Notes under the pieces: model-generated
Told to the model about the DNA's origin: nothing
Seen by the model: only the letters and a program-made list of their open reading frames with translations
Databases searched by the model: none
NCBI RefSeq assembly: GCF_963974425.1
Contig: NZ_CAXBCK010000001.1
Coordinates: forward strand, 1 to 64,000
Reading direction: 5' to 3'
Source of the DNA: Marixanthomonas sp963974425
GTDB lineage: Bacteria > Bacteroidota > Bacteroidia > Flavobacteriales > Flavobacteriaceae
Length of the DNA stretch: 64,000 nucleotides
In this document: positions 52,972 to 62,459 of the stretch, in pieces
Layout: the number at the start of each line of letters is the position of its first letter
Position numbering within the stretch: the stretch's first letter is position 1
Made by a program: the position numbers and the translations under genes

Positions 52972-53848
52972 GGTGATTGCGCTTTTTATACTTCTTATTC
53001 ACCCGTTTTATCATACTACTTTCTTTGTAATCTACCCATTTACTACCTGCCACATACCGCATGATGTTTTCGAAATTGCGCATAAACAACAGGTTTGAAA
53101 GCAGTTCTCCTAGTTTTTTAAGCTTCCGTGGAAAGGCGCGAAGCGTAATAGAAAAACCAGCATCTTCATACGTAATATAATGCCAATAACCACTTGGCAT
53201 ATATAGCGCATCGCCGTGTTTCATTTCTACTGAAACCCCTTCCGCTTGTTGCAAAGCAGGATACGTTGAAAAATCTGGATTGTCCATGTCAATCGCTTCA
53301 ATATTATGAACGGTAAAGGGCACTCTGTAAAGATTCTTTGCTTGTTTAGGTTCAAACAATACAGCCTTTTTGGTTCCGTGGAAATGCACGTGTAACAAAT
53401 CGGCCAGATCCATATCGTAATGCGCCAATACTTTTGAACCTTTCCCGCCGAAAAACATCACGGGAAGCTTTTTAAAAAACGGTAACCCAATATCAGGATA
53501 ATCAAAATCTTTGGTCAACTCTGGCATTTTCTGAAGCACGTTGTAAAAGAACATTCGCAGATCGGTTGGACCCGCTTTTAATAGTTCGATATAATCGTAT
53601 AACTTCATTTTTTTAGCTGGCACGACAGACTTTTTATGTCCTTTGGTGGGTTTGTTGTTGTACAGCGGCACAATTTGGTCGCCCGCTAATTGCTGAATAT
53701 ACTCCAAGTTCCATTTTTCATAAGCGGGCCATTCTTTTGCAAAACCTTCAATTAAAACAGGACGCTGCGGTTTGTAATGGTTTTTTACAAATTCCTCTTT
53801 TGTGATGGATGGCACACGTTTTATTGGTGTAGTTTTAATGGTTCCCAT
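52964..53848 (-). CDS. Cupin-like/JmjC-type 2-oxoglutarate oxygenase-like protein
   Basis: 294 residues. The iron site is readable: HYDMDLADLLHVHFHG (H143, D145) with a distal His in LYMPSGYWHYITYED. N-terminal FVKNHYKPQRPVLIEGF is typical of the cupin_8/JmjC family. Members hydroxylate proteins or small molecules. In a pigment cluster it could hydroxylate the aromatic ring, but no substrate can be stated. It overlaps the acyltransferase gene by 8 bases. Confidence 0.82.
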   Translation of the reverse strand: MGTIKTTPIKRVPSITKEEFVKNHYKPQRPVLIEGFAKEWPAYEKWNLEYIQQLAGDQIVPLYNNKPTKGHKKSVVPAKKMKLYDYIELLKAGPTDLRMFFYNVLQKMPELTKDFDYPDIGLPFFKKLPVMFFGGKGSKVLAHYDMDLADLLHVHFHGTKKAVLFEPKQAKNLYRVPFTVHNIEAIDMDNPDFSTYPALQQAEGVSVEMKHGDALYMPSGYWHYITYEDAGFSITLRAFPRKLKKLGELLSNLLFMRNFENIMRYVAGSKWVDYKESSMIKRVNKKYKKRNHHA

Positions 53849-53854
53849 TACGTA

Positions 53855-56275
53855 TTATTTCTTTTTAAAAATAAGAAGATTAAACAACAAAGGCTGAACG
53901 ATAAACGCAATTAACACAGCCGAAAAAATACCGATTACCGAAACCAAAGCAACCGAATGCAAGGCAGGATGTTTGGCAAAAACCAAGACCCCAACCCCCA
54001 AAATAGTCGTGATTACTGAAAACAATATAGCCGTTTTATGTGTTGCTAAGGTATTTTTGCATTCTTCATTTAACAAAGCATTGGTGATAAAAATGCTGTA
54101 ATCTACTCCCAACCCAAAGATAAAAGCTGAAATTATACTGTTAAACACATTAAATTGTAATTGGAACACTCCCATAACCCCAATGGTCAAAAGCCACGTT
54201 AGGCAAATAGGAACGGTTGTTACAACAACTAATTTCCAGTTTCGGTAAAACAACAATAACGCTAACACGACCACGCCGAAACAATACCACAGCAGAGTGT
54301 TAAAATCATTTTGTAAAGTATTTAGCAAGGTTTCGTTTAATTGTTTCCGGTCAATCACTACTGTATTTTGAAGTTGCTCCACCTTTGTTTGAAACGCTTC
54401 TGTTTGGTTTTCATTTGTTTTTATTACTGAAGTCACTGTTGCAAACTCGTTCGTTTCTGAAATGTAATCAGCAATCATATTGCTTCCAAATTCAGGGTAA
54501 TCAGATAGCTTCAAAAGCTCAAAATTTGAATTTAAATGGTTGTAAAATGATGCAAATGCATTCGGTTTAAATCCTAATGCTTCCGAAGTGTTGTTAATGG
54601 AACTTGCAACATTCTCAAGTCGTTCTGATTTCCAAAACTGATTCCATTCCTGAATCTTCTCGCTTTGCTTTTCTTCCGAAGCAACCAATCCGCCTACTGA
54701 GTTAAACATTTCAATTTCTGAGCTTTTTTCTAAGCCTTTCAGTAAATTATAAACTGAATCGTTTTGCTGTAATGCTCTTTCTAACGTAGCTCCATACGTG
54801 GCGACATACACCGACTTTGAAACAGAATTCGTTATGCTTTCAAGTTCTTTTTCGGCTTTAACGAGCTGCTCTGGTTTATAGTTTAATTGTTCTAAATCTT
54901 TATTGAATTCAACCGAGTTATAACTAAAGCAACTTATCACTAACAAAACAGCTAGGCAAACGACCACCGCTTTGTTTTTATGCGCCGGATAAGTTGTAAT
55001 ACGATTAAAACCAGTTTTCTTTTTTGTATTTGAAACCGCCTTCTTTTTATATACTTGCGGAATAAACAACAAGGCCATAACCGAAGCACCCAACACACTC
55101 ACAGCGGCGAAAATCCCCAAATCTTGCAACGCTTCCGAATTTATAAAAAGCAGACAAAGAAAGGCCAAAGCTGTCGTCAAACTGCTCATCAATATGGGCT
55201 TAGTAATGCTTTTGTATAATTGCTTACCCGTCTCACCGTTTTTAATATGCGTTAAAATATGTAAAGAATAATCTAAGGTTATTCCCAATAAAATAGAGCC
55301 AATCCCCAACGAAATAGCCGAAAGTTGCGGCCTAATCAACACCAAAAAAGCAACCGATACTAACGCGCCAAATATTGTAGGGAATAAAATAATTAACGGA
55401 ATCCAAACACTGCGATAAAAGCCGATAAAGATTAACAATAGAATGGTTAATGCAATCCCGATGGTAAGTTGAATATCACTCTTTACTTGTTTTGCGTTTG
55501 CAGCAGCAATAAAAACAGCTCCATAATAATCACCTGTTACTTTTGAGCTGAACTTTTTATTTAATTGCTCTTGAAATAGGTATAATCTCTCTGTGAAAAT
55601 GGTGTTTTTTTCAGAATCTGAAGAAGGAAATTTTGGGGTGATGAATAACAGAATATGTTGTTCATCTTCAGTCATTATAAAACCATTTTTCAATTTAAAC
55701 CCTTCTTCAACTCCTAGGCTTTTTAGGTTTTGCAATGCTAGGTTAGTAAAATGAAGCGGATCTTTTAGAATTTGTTTTTTAGCAATCATTCCAGAAGGGG
55801 AAATCAAGGTTTTGTAATTCTCTTCCATGGTTTTGGCAATGCTATCCTCAGACAAACTCCTTTTCAGAATTGCATAATCTGTTTCTGTAAAAAACAATGG
55901 AAGATTATCATATACAAAGTCCAAAGTTTCAAAAAGCGCTTCTTCTTTCGCAGTACCTTGAATGTTTTTAATGTAGTCTCCTCTAAGTGAATCTAGACTG
56001 TCCTTTAGTTCCAAAGCATAATTAACCAGATCCTCGGTCGTCCCGTTTTCTTTTTTGATGTTTACGATCACTTTATCGGTAAAACGGATGTTCTTTAAAA
56101 CCTTCTGAAATTGTTCATTTTCTGAATTTGAAGGGATTAATTTAGAAATATCTTCTTCAAAAGAAACTTGAAATGCTATAGAAGCCAATCCGGTACACAC
56201 TAAAGCCAAAACAATAAAAAAGACTGCTTTCTGTTTCTGAATCGATGTGTATAACTTGAAGAAGAATCTATCCAT
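53855..56275 (-). CDS. MMPL/RND-family exporter
   Basis: 806 residues. Two repeats, each with one helix, a periplasmic loop and five helices (12 membrane helices), as in MMPL and hopanoid-type RND transporters (SLGIGSILLGITLDYSLHI and FIFGLGVDYSIFITNALL). Asp residues in GITLDYS and GLGVDYS are the expected proton-relay residues. It probably moves pigment or its lipid form toward the outer membrane with the LolA-like protein encoded nearby. ATG at 56275 is preferred to an upstream TTG; it overlaps the glycosyltransferase by 8 bases. Confidence 0.88.
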   Translation of the reverse strand: MDRFFFKLYTSIQKQKAVFFIVLALVCTGLASIAFQVSFEEDISKLIPSNSENEQFQKVLKNIRFTDKVIVNIKKENGTTEDLVNYALELKDSLDSLRGDYIKNIQGTAKEEALFETLDFVYDNLPLFFTETDYAILKRSLSEDSIAKTMEENYKTLISPSGMIAKKQILKDPLHFTNLALQNLKSLGVEEGFKLKNGFIMTEDEQHILLFITPKFPSSDSEKNTIFTERLYLFQEQLNKKFSSKVTGDYYGAVFIAAANAKQVKSDIQLTIGIALTILLLIFIGFYRSVWIPLIILFPTIFGALVSVAFLVLIRPQLSAISLGIGSILLGITLDYSLHILTHIKNGETGKQLYKSITKPILMSSLTTALAFLCLLFINSEALQDLGIFAAVSVLGASVMALLFIPQVYKKKAVSNTKKKTGFNRITTYPAHKNKAVVVCLAVLLVISCFSYNSVEFNKDLEQLNYKPEQLVKAEKELESITNSVSKSVYVATYGATLERALQQNDSVYNLLKGLEKSSEIEMFNSVGGLVASEEKQSEKIQEWNQFWKSERLENVASSINNTSEALGFKPNAFASFYNHLNSNFELLKLSDYPEFGSNMIADYISETNEFATVTSVIKTNENQTEAFQTKVEQLQNTVVIDRKQLNETLLNTLQNDFNTLLWYCFGVVVLALLLFYRNWKLVVVTTVPICLTWLLTIGVMGVFQLQFNVFNSIISAFIFGLGVDYSIFITNALLNEECKNTLATHKTAILFSVITTILGVGVLVFAKHPALHSVALVSVIGIFSAVLIAFIVQPLLFNLLIFKKK

Positions 56276-57497
56276 CTGGCTGTATTTTCTTAGTATCAAA
56301 AAGGTAAAAACCTAAATATGACACACTTCCCAAAATAACTGCAGCTCCAACCGAAAGCGTGATACTACCAATAAAATAAGCCTTTAACGAAGTAATCACT
56401 TCAAAATTATTGGTTACACTTGCTAATGTAACTTCATTGTCTTGTCCCAAAACCCAATATCCTGTGGTTAAACTAGCTAAAAACACAAACGGAATAAATG
56501 GCGGCAAGCTTATGTTTGAAAAAGCGAAGGCAATCACTTTGTTCAACTTTAAAACTATCGCGAGAAATATGACGATTACGGTATGAAAACCCCAAAGCGG
56601 CGACAACCCTATGAAAAGTCCCAACGCTACCGAAAGTGCTTTTTTTTCAGGGGAATCGTTGTTTCTTAAAAACTCTTCATTCAGGAAGCGGCGGATTCCT
56701 TTTTTTTTTAGTTTTCTAAAGAAATCACGCGGACGGATATAAAAATACTTAACAATCAAGAACCAAATAATCAAAATGGTAATTCGGGCAATATCCATAA
56801 ACGGCCTGAAATGCGAAACGCGTTCTTCTAGATCATACAATACTTGAATAGGAACATTTTTCACTGAAATTCCAGCCCAATGTGCTTTAACGAGCACCTC
56901 AACCTCAAATTCAAATTTTTTAGTATTTCTGAAAAAATTAATATCCTTCAACGCTTTTATTGGATACAGTCTAAAACCAGCTTGTGTATCGTGCAATTCC
57001 AAATCGGTTACTGCTTTTACCCAAAAACTAGACACTTTATTGCCTTTTCGGCTTTGGGCGAGCACATCGGCTTCATTCATATTTCGGTCGCCAATTAACA
57101 ACAAGTTTTTAATTTCCGAAGTATCCAATGCATCAATAAAAACTGAAATATCCGATGGAAAATGTTGCCCATCACTATCTAATGTAATGGCATAATCAAA
57201 ACCCAAAGAAACGGCATGTTTAAAACCTTTTTTTAGCGCATATCCTTTTCCTTGATTTTTGTTGATATGAATTTGTTCAATTTGCGGGTAAGCTGAGAGA
57301 ATTTGAAGTGTTTCATCGGTAGAACCGTCATTGACCAAAACCACATCGTCAGTATATTCCAGAACACCGTCCAAAACACGTTTTAGCGTTTTATAATTAT
57401 TGTACGTTGGTATCAACACACAGCAGTTATACTGCTTCAGTTTTTGGATTATTTCAGGATGAATGTGTTGAGTTGTATGTTGTTCAGCCGTTTTCAT
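56268..57497 (-). CDS. Family 2 glycosyltransferase fused to DUF2062
   Basis: 409 residues. GT2 domain (about 20-250) with VLIPTYNNYKTLKRVL, VVLVNDGSTDETL and the metal-binding DSDGQHFPSD; then membrane stretches of DUF2062 (about 275-400: SVALGLFIGLSPLWGFHTV, SLPPFIPFVFLASLTTGYW). It may glycosylate the pigment or a polyprenyl carrier. The fusion is recognised in flexirubin clusters. Overlaps the dehydratase by 14 bases. Confidence 0.87.
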   Translation of the reverse strand: MKTAEQHTTQHIHPEIIQKLKQYNCCVLIPTYNNYKTLKRVLDGVLEYTDDVVLVNDGSTDETLQILSAYPQIEQIHINKNQGKGYALKKGFKHAVSLGFDYAITLDSDGQHFPSDISVFIDALDTSEIKNLLLIGDRNMNEADVLAQSRKGNKVSSFWVKAVTDLELHDTQAGFRLYPIKALKDINFFRNTKKFEFEVEVLVKAHWAGISVKNVPIQVLYDLEERVSHFRPFMDIARITILIIWFLIVKYFYIRPRDFFRKLKKKGIRRFLNEEFLRNNDSPEKKALSVALGLFIGLSPLWGFHTVIVIFLAIVLKLNKVIAFAFSNISLPPFIPFVFLASLTTGYWVLGQDNEVTLASVTNNFEVITSLKAYFIGSITLSVGAAVILGSVSYLGFYLFDTKKIQPDG

Positions 57498-57876
57498 GCA
57501 CACGGTTTGTTTCCACAAAAATAGCATTACATTTTAACACTACCGTCCCATCTGGAAACGTACTCGTGCTTTTTATTTTTATTGATCCATTTTCTCGAGT
57601 AAAAGACAAGTCTACAGAGAGTTTTGATTGAACTTGAGGATTCATCAAAGCTGTAAATTTTACATTCGATGCTTTTTGAAGGAAAAGAGGTGTTTCTAGA
57701 TGCTCTTCGGAAAGCTCCTTAATTATTTGAAGCATACAAACACCTGGCATAACTGGGTTTTCAGGAAAATGACCTTTAAAAACTTGATGATTTTTATCAA
57801 CTTCAACCATTACCGAAATAGTAGTTTCAGCAACCACTTCTTTCTCTAAAACCTGATATAAATTGGGCAATAACAT
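57484..57876 (-). CDS. FabZ-like hot-dog 3-hydroxyacyl-ACP dehydratase
   Basis: 130 residues, a single hot-dog fold. The catalytic block HFPENPVMPGVCMLQ has the His (H36) of FabZ/FabA enzymes. It would form double bonds in the polyene chain. ATG at 57876 (MLLPNLYQVL) chosen; 13 earlier codons overlap the LolA-like gene and have no family match. Confidence 0.85.
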   Translation of the reverse strand: MLLPNLYQVLEKEVVAETTISVMVEVDKNHQVFKGHFPENPVMPGVCMLQIIKELSEEHLETPLFLQKASNVKFTALMNPQVQSKLSVDLSFTRENGSIKIKSTSTFPDGTVVLKCNAIFVETNRVHENG

Positions 57877-57880
57877 CTTT

Positions 57881-58504
57881 TTACATTTTAAAAACCGAAT
57901 TAGAAACCGGCACATTAATCTGTTTGTTCTTAAAAGTAATCAATGTAAAGTCATCTGAGGGTTCAATTAGTTTTAATTGCGTTACTTGATAATTTTTTTC
58001 AGAAAAGCTAAGCTGAAACGAGGCTATAAAACGGCTCATTCTCTTTTCCTTTGGAATAAAATGTACTGTAAATCCTTTGTCTGATTTGTAATATGAAATG
58101 GAAAACTCTTCGTCATTAAACATATCACCTTTAATACTATTGATAAGCAACGAGTTGAAGCTTTTAAATAATTTATTTGAACTTAAATCAATATTTTTTG
58201 TCGAACCTGCATCAAGCACTGTTAATTGATTTCCTTTAAAAATCACTTCGTATGTGTAAGGTTTGGTGTATTCCCAACGAATAGCATCTGGGGATTTAAA
58301 CGTTAATATCCCTTCTGAAATAGCACCATCATTTAAAAACTCCATTTGTTTTTCCTGTACAAAATCGCTTACAATGGTTTCAGTTTGTTGCGCAGTTTGT
58401 TTGACGTGTTGTTTAAATTGGTCAATCTCAGTAGATGTCAAAGGTATTTGCGCAAAACTTTGATGCACAAGTAAACTGAATAGTATGATTATAAAACTTC
58501 TCAT
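57881..58504 (-). CDS. LolA-like outer membrane carrier protein
   Basis: 207 residues. A signal peptide (about 1-18, ending SFAQ) leads into the LolA/LolB-like half barrel (FVQEKQMEFLNDGAISEGIL, FKSPDAIRWEYTKPY). LolA carries acylated proteins across the periplasm; here it is encoded within a pigment cluster next to an MMPL transporter, so a hydrophobic cargo such as the aryl polyene lipid is more likely. It is followed by a dehydratase after 4 bases. Confidence 0.85.
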   Translation of the reverse strand: MRSFIIILFSLLVHQSFAQIPLTSTEIDQFKQHVKQTAQQTETIVSDFVQEKQMEFLNDGAISEGILTFKSPDAIRWEYTKPYTYEVIFKGNQLTVLDAGSTKNIDLSSNKLFKSFNSLLINSIKGDMFNDEEFSISYYKSDKGFTVHFIPKEKRMSRFIASFQLSFSEKNYQVTQLKLIEPSDDFTLITFKNKQINVPVSNSVFKM

Positions 58505-58505
58505 A

Positions 58506-59270
58506 TTATTTTTTCTTTAGTAACGTATCAATAGCTACCGTTTGATATCCTTCTTTTTTCAGAAATTGCAACAAACGTTCCACAATTTCAGGGCATCGGG
58601 AATGTGTATCGTGCAATAAAATAATGGAACCCGGCGAAATACGTTTTTGTATTCGTTTAAGTACTTGGGTTGGGTTTTTTATAACCGTATCGTATGAGCG
58701 AACATTCCAACCAATTACCGTATGATTTGTCTCTTTTAAAGCCTTTGCAATCGAGGGATTGGTCACTCCGTAGGGCGGTCTAAATAAAGTATTCTTTTCA
58801 CCGGTTATTTTTTCAATTAAAGCATCGGTTTTTGAAAGTTCTTCAACAACCCTCTTTTTTCTGAAAAAACCAAAATTTGTGGCGTGTGAATACGAATGAT
58901 TTCCAATCGTATGCCCTTCGGCAACTATTTGTTGTGTTATTTCAGGATGCTTTTCTATGTGTTTCCCAATGCAAAAGAACGTAGCTTTTGCGTCATACGA
59001 TTTCAGTAGTTGTAGCATTTGAGGCGTATAAGCTGTATTTGGACCGTCATCAAAGGTAATTGCTACTTGTTTTTTATTTTGGTTACCTTTTATAACGGCA
59101 GCAGTGAAAAATCGCCATCGCATCATAAACGAGCCTACTGCTACGATTAAAAGCCAAAGTAACAGTATTGTTATGTACAAAACAGGTGATATCTCATAGA
59201 AGAAATCAATTATGCCAATAGTGAGTAAAACAATGGCGGCAAGTATCGTTATCTGATCAAATTTTAGCAT
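58506..59270 (-). CDS. NodB-like polysaccharide deacetylase family protein
   Basis: 254 residues. Two membrane helices (about 5-22 and 28-50) anchor a NodB domain with VAITFDDGPNTAYTPQML (D74, D75), TIGNHSYSHATNFGF (H125, H129), and FRPPYGVTN. All metal ligands and the catalytic base are present, so it should be an active deacetylase acting on an acetylated sugar or other acyl group. One base separates it from the LolA-like gene; it overlaps the chain-length-factor-like gene by 7 bases. Confidence 0.87.
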   Translation of the reverse strand: MLKFDQITILAAIVLLTIGIIDFFYEISPVLYITILLLWLLIVAVGSFMMRWRFFTAAVIKGNQNKKQVAITFDDGPNTAYTPQMLQLLKSYDAKATFFCIGKHIEKHPEITQQIVAEGHTIGNHSYSHATNFGFFRKKRVVEELSKTDALIEKITGEKNTLFRPPYGVTNPSIAKALKETNHTVIGWNVRSYDTVIKNPTQVLKRIQKRISPGSIILLHDTHSRCPEIVERLLQFLKKEGYQTVAIDTLLKKK

Positions 59271-60289
59271 TGGGTTAAAAGTACAAAACTGTGTTGGCTT
59301 CCTTTAAATTGATTGTACAATAAAACAGTTTTATATGATTTGCTTTCAGCTTTACGAACAAAAAATTGTTTTGGAAGTGTTTTTCCTTCTATTAATTGTG
59401 CCCCCATCCAAAAAGCAAATGCGGAAACTGTATAATATTCCCCAACATAATTTTTGTACTGAAGAAGGTCTGTTTTGGAGAATAACTTCTCAATATGTTG
59501 GTAATACACATCAAAAGCATCGCCGTTATTTCCTAAAATTACGGCATCGATTTCTGAAGAGTCGACTTTGTTTCTTTTCAGAAAATTATGCATTTCAGAA
59601 ACTATATTTTCGCCAGCAATTTTTGAGTTAATTTCAACTGCTTTTAAAACCGCTACAGTTCCTTCTTTTCTTTCTGAAGACAACACACAAAAAGTGGCGC
59701 CTTCACTTAAAGGTACTTGAATGGGTTGCTTTTGGTTTTGTTCAACTACATGAACATAGTCCACAAACTCAGTTCCCAATTCGTCCACCCCACCGATTAA
59801 AATGTTGTTAGCTTCTCCAGCTTCAACTTGTAATTGCGCATCTACCAAAGCCGACTCAAACGAAATCGAACCGTGTGCATAGGTTGTATTATACCCTTTA
59901 CATTTTAAGCCAAGAGCAATCTGCCCCGCAACCGTATTGTGGGTGGATTGTATAAAAGCCGTTGGTGTTAAAAACTGCTCCTCATTCTCTATCAACGTAT
60001 TTAAAAAGGTTTCGGTATCGGCTATACAACCCAAACCAGAACCTGTGATAATGGCATCGGGTTGTTCTATGTTAGCTTTTTCTAATGCTTTTTTTGAAGC
60101 AACAACACCCATTTTTACAGCTGGTGACATTCTTCGTAATTGAGAAAGCGGAATAAAGTCGCGATACGTTGGATGAACTGCTGAAATTTTATAATCTGAA
60201 TGTTCTTGTATTTCAAAAATAGTATCGTTTTCAGAAAAACTGTTTTGTACCGAAATGTTCACTACGCTATGGATGTAACACGTTTTCAT
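59264..60289 (-). CDS. Catalytically dead ketosynthase (chain-length-factor-like)
   Basis: 341 residues, ketosynthase fold, shorter than the family norm (about 400). The active-site Cys motif TACSS of the neighbour is YAHGS here, so the Cys is replaced by His (H139). The first catalytic His (AHGTAT in the neighbour) is absent (LGNNGD) and the second (GHTLAA) reads YYTVSA. All three residues of the triad are lost, as in chain length factors that pair with an active KS in type II systems. It probably forms a dimer with the KS at 60375-61571. Confidence 0.83.
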   Translation of the reverse strand: MKTCYIHSVVNISVQNSFSENDTIFEIQEHSDYKISAVHPTYRDFIPLSQLRRMSPAVKMGVVASKKALEKANIEQPDAIITGSGLGCIADTETFLNTLIENEEQFLTPTAFIQSTHNTVAGQIALGLKCKGYNTTYAHGSISFESALVDAQLQVEAGEANNILIGGVDELGTEFVDYVHVVEQNQKQPIQVPLSEGATFCVLSSERKEGTVAVLKAVEINSKIAGENIVSEMHNFLKRNKVDSSEIDAVILGNNGDAFDVYYQHIEKLFSKTDLLQYKNYVGEYYTVSAFAFWMGAQLIEGKTLPKQFFVRKAESKSYKTVLLYNQFKGSQHSFVLLTQC

Positions 60290-60374
60290 CGAACTATTCT
60301 AGTTAATAAAGCTGAAGTTGTACAGCCTAAAGTATTCATTAATATATAATAATTTCATGATTTTAATGGGCATT

Positions 60375-61571
60375 TTATGCCTCGGAAAAAATTAGTGATG
60401 AACAATTTCCTCCAAATCCGAATGAATTGGATAAGACGTGTTTTAGCTCTATCTTCTGAAGTTGCGTAACCGGAACCAAACCTGTTTCGGGCATAGTCAT
60501 TTTAAAACCTAAATTGGCGAATATGCTATTTTCTTGCAACGCCAATACAGAAAACACAGCTTCCACCGCTCCAGCAGCAGCTAAAGTATGACCGGTAAAT
60601 GCTTTAGTAGAACTAAAACTTGGTGGTTTTTCATTAAAAATTCGTTGTAATGCGACGCTTTCAGACAAATCATTATTCTGCGTTGCGGTTCCGTGGGCAT
60701 TTACGTAATCAACATCTGAAGGTTGTAAACCTGCAATTTTCAATGCTTTCTTCATTGCCAAGTAAGCCCCATCACCCGTTTTTGAAGATGCAGTTTGATG
60801 AAAAGCATCATTCGCATTGCCATACCCACTTACATAAGCTAAAGCAGATTTATCTTGCGCTGCAACCACCTCATCAGATTCTAATACTAGATAAGCAGCG
60901 GCTTCGCCTAAGTTTAAACCGCTTCGATTAGCATCAAAAGGCGTACAATTGGATTCACTTAAAATCATTAATGATTTAAAACCATTGATGGTGAATTTTG
61001 ACAATGCATCGGTTCCGCCAACTACAACTCGATCCAGTTTTCCAGCTTTAATGAGTCGTGCGCCTAACATAATGGCATTTGCCGCTGACGAACAGGCGGT
61101 GCTAATTGTTGTCACGTAATCGATAATCCCTAAAGAGGTTGCGATTTTTTCAGTGCTATCACCCACATGGTGACTCGAAATATGTTTTTGAACTTCTGGG
61201 TTTGAAGCAAATTGCTTCCAGTAATTTTCGGTCATATCCATGCCGCCAACTGTAGTAGCAGAAATGAGTCCCGTTTTGTATTCTGAAATAGATGTAATTC
61301 CCGCATTTTGAACTGCTTCTTTCGCAGCCAAACATCCTATTAAAGCAGTTCGAGTATAGTTATTATCTTCTGGAAGGTTTAATTTTTTTTCTATTTCAGC
61401 ATTGGTAAAAGCCACTTCCCCTACTTTAATAAACTCTTTATGATGGGTTTTAATGTGTTTTGAAATTCCTAATCCACTTTTTGAAGTAAGAAGCGCCTCC
61501 AAGTTTTCTTCAACCGAATTGCCAATGGCAGAAACAATGCCCATTCCGGTTATAGCGACTCCTTTTTTCAT
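60375..61571 (-). CDS. Beta-ketoacyl-ACP synthase, catalytic
   Basis: 398 residues with a complete triad: STACSSAANAI (C160), NAHGTATQNNDLSES and TGHTLAAAGAVEA. It elongates polyene chains by condensing malonyl-ACP. It follows the ACP after 7 bases and precedes the dead ketosynthase by 85 bases, so the two may form the KS-CLF pair of the cluster. Confidence 0.93.
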   Translation of the reverse strand: MKKGVAITGMGIVSAIGNSVEENLEALLTSKSGLGISKHIKTHHKEFIKVGEVAFTNAEIEKKLNLPEDNNYTRTALIGCLAAKEAVQNAGITSISEYKTGLISATTVGGMDMTENYWKQFASNPEVQKHISSHHVGDSTEKIATSLGIIDYVTTISTACSSAANAIMLGARLIKAGKLDRVVVGGTDALSKFTINGFKSLMILSESNCTPFDANRSGLNLGEAAAYLVLESDEVVAAQDKSALAYVSGYGNANDAFHQTASSKTGDGAYLAMKKALKIAGLQPSDVDYVNAHGTATQNNDLSESVALQRIFNEKPPSFSSTKAFTGHTLAAAGAVEAVFSVLALQENSIFANLGFKMTMPETGLVPVTQLQKIELKHVLSNSFGFGGNCSSLIFSEA

Positions 61572-61578
61572 TCAGGTA

Positions 61579-61836
61579 TTATTTAGTACGATGCTCAGTA
61601 ATATAGGCTGCCAATACATTGATGGACTGAAAAATTTCTTTGCTTTTTTCAGGGTCGGTTAGTTTTATGCCATAATCTTTATCGAGCATCACAATTAGCT
61701 CTAACGCATCGATAGAATCTAGTCCTAAGCCATCGCCAAATAATGCATCGTTATTATCAATATCTTCAACGGCGAATTCTTCGAGGTTTAATTGCTTGAT
61801 GATATTCTCTTTCAGTTCCTGTTTTAATGCGTTCAT
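61579..61836 (-). CDS. Acyl carrier protein
   Basis: 85 residues. The phosphopantetheine site is GLDSIDALE (S41), and the rest is the four-helix ACP pattern with acidic surface. ATG at 61836 overlaps the stop codon of the gene before it (TGATG). It probably carries the growing polyene for the ketosynthases around it. Confidence 0.93.
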   Translation of the reverse strand: MNALKQELKENIIKQLNLEEFAVEDIDNNDALFGDGLGLDSIDALELIVMLDKDYGIKLTDPEKSKEIFQSINVLAAYITEHRTK

Positions 61837-62459
61837 CAACTTTGGGTATATAATTTTTTAATTGTTTCTTCCGTATGAGGAAGGGTTCCGTTTGGGGATG
61901 CCAAATATAAAAAAGAATTATATCCTTTTTCATCTATTTCGGTCCAACCACACAAAACTTGAGCCGCCTTATTATTCTGAGCTAAACTTTCAGCGTATTG
62001 CTTCAAAAAAAGCGGATTAAAATCATCGAATACAAAAAAGGCGTTTTCGCCTTGTATCTTGTGCCGAATACACACTTCGCCCATTCCAATATTAGGTAAA
62101 GTATACACAAATACTGCTGGACTGGGATAAAAATTTTCAATACTGTTTATCGAATCTTGATACTTTCTATCGGTATCCAAACTGGCACTTTTATTAGACA
62201 ACACAACTGCCAGCTGTTCTTTTTCTTCCGAAGAAATTGTTAGTTCATTCAATAAAATTTCAGCCGTTAAAAAAGTAAGTTTACTCAATCGATCCATTTT
62301 AAAAAACTTAGGGTATTCCCATTGCTGATTTTTGTAAACCTGCTTCGCAAATTCTGAAAATCCTTGTTCGTTATCAACAGATACAATTTTCTTGCCATTG
62401 CAAATAACGGTTCCATTTTGCACGCTGCACCAGGCTTGTATGTTTAGTTTAGTGTTCAA
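61836..62459 (-). CDS. Ketosynthase-like N-terminal fragment (PF13723-type), function unknown
   Basis: 207 residues from a TTG at 62459 (NTKLNIQAWCSVQNG), which overlaps the ketosynthase stop by 11 bases; no ATG is available upstream of residue 60. The pattern WCSVQNG, YPKFFKMDRLSKLTFLTA, and SIENFYPSPAVFVYTLPN resembles the first half of a KS (PF13723-type) that keeps the ACP/pairing face but has no catalytic site. It is coupled to the ACP by TGATG. A scaffold or gating subunit is likely; its role is unproven. Confidence 0.72.
   Translation of the reverse strand: MNTKLNIQAWCSVQNGTVICNGKKIVSVDNEQGFSEFAKQVYKNQQWEYPKFFKMDRLSKLTFLTAEILLNELTISSEEKEQLAVVLSNKSASLDTDRKYQDSINSIENFYPSPAVFVYTLPNIGMGEVCIRHKIQGENAFFVFDDFNPLFLKQYAESLAQNNKAAQVLCGWTEIDEKGYNSFLYLASPNGTLPHTEETIKKLYTQS

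Noticed and set aside
56276..56299. TTG-initiated extension of the MMPL gene
   Set aside because: ATG at 56275 gives the usual short basic start before the first helix; no need for the extension.
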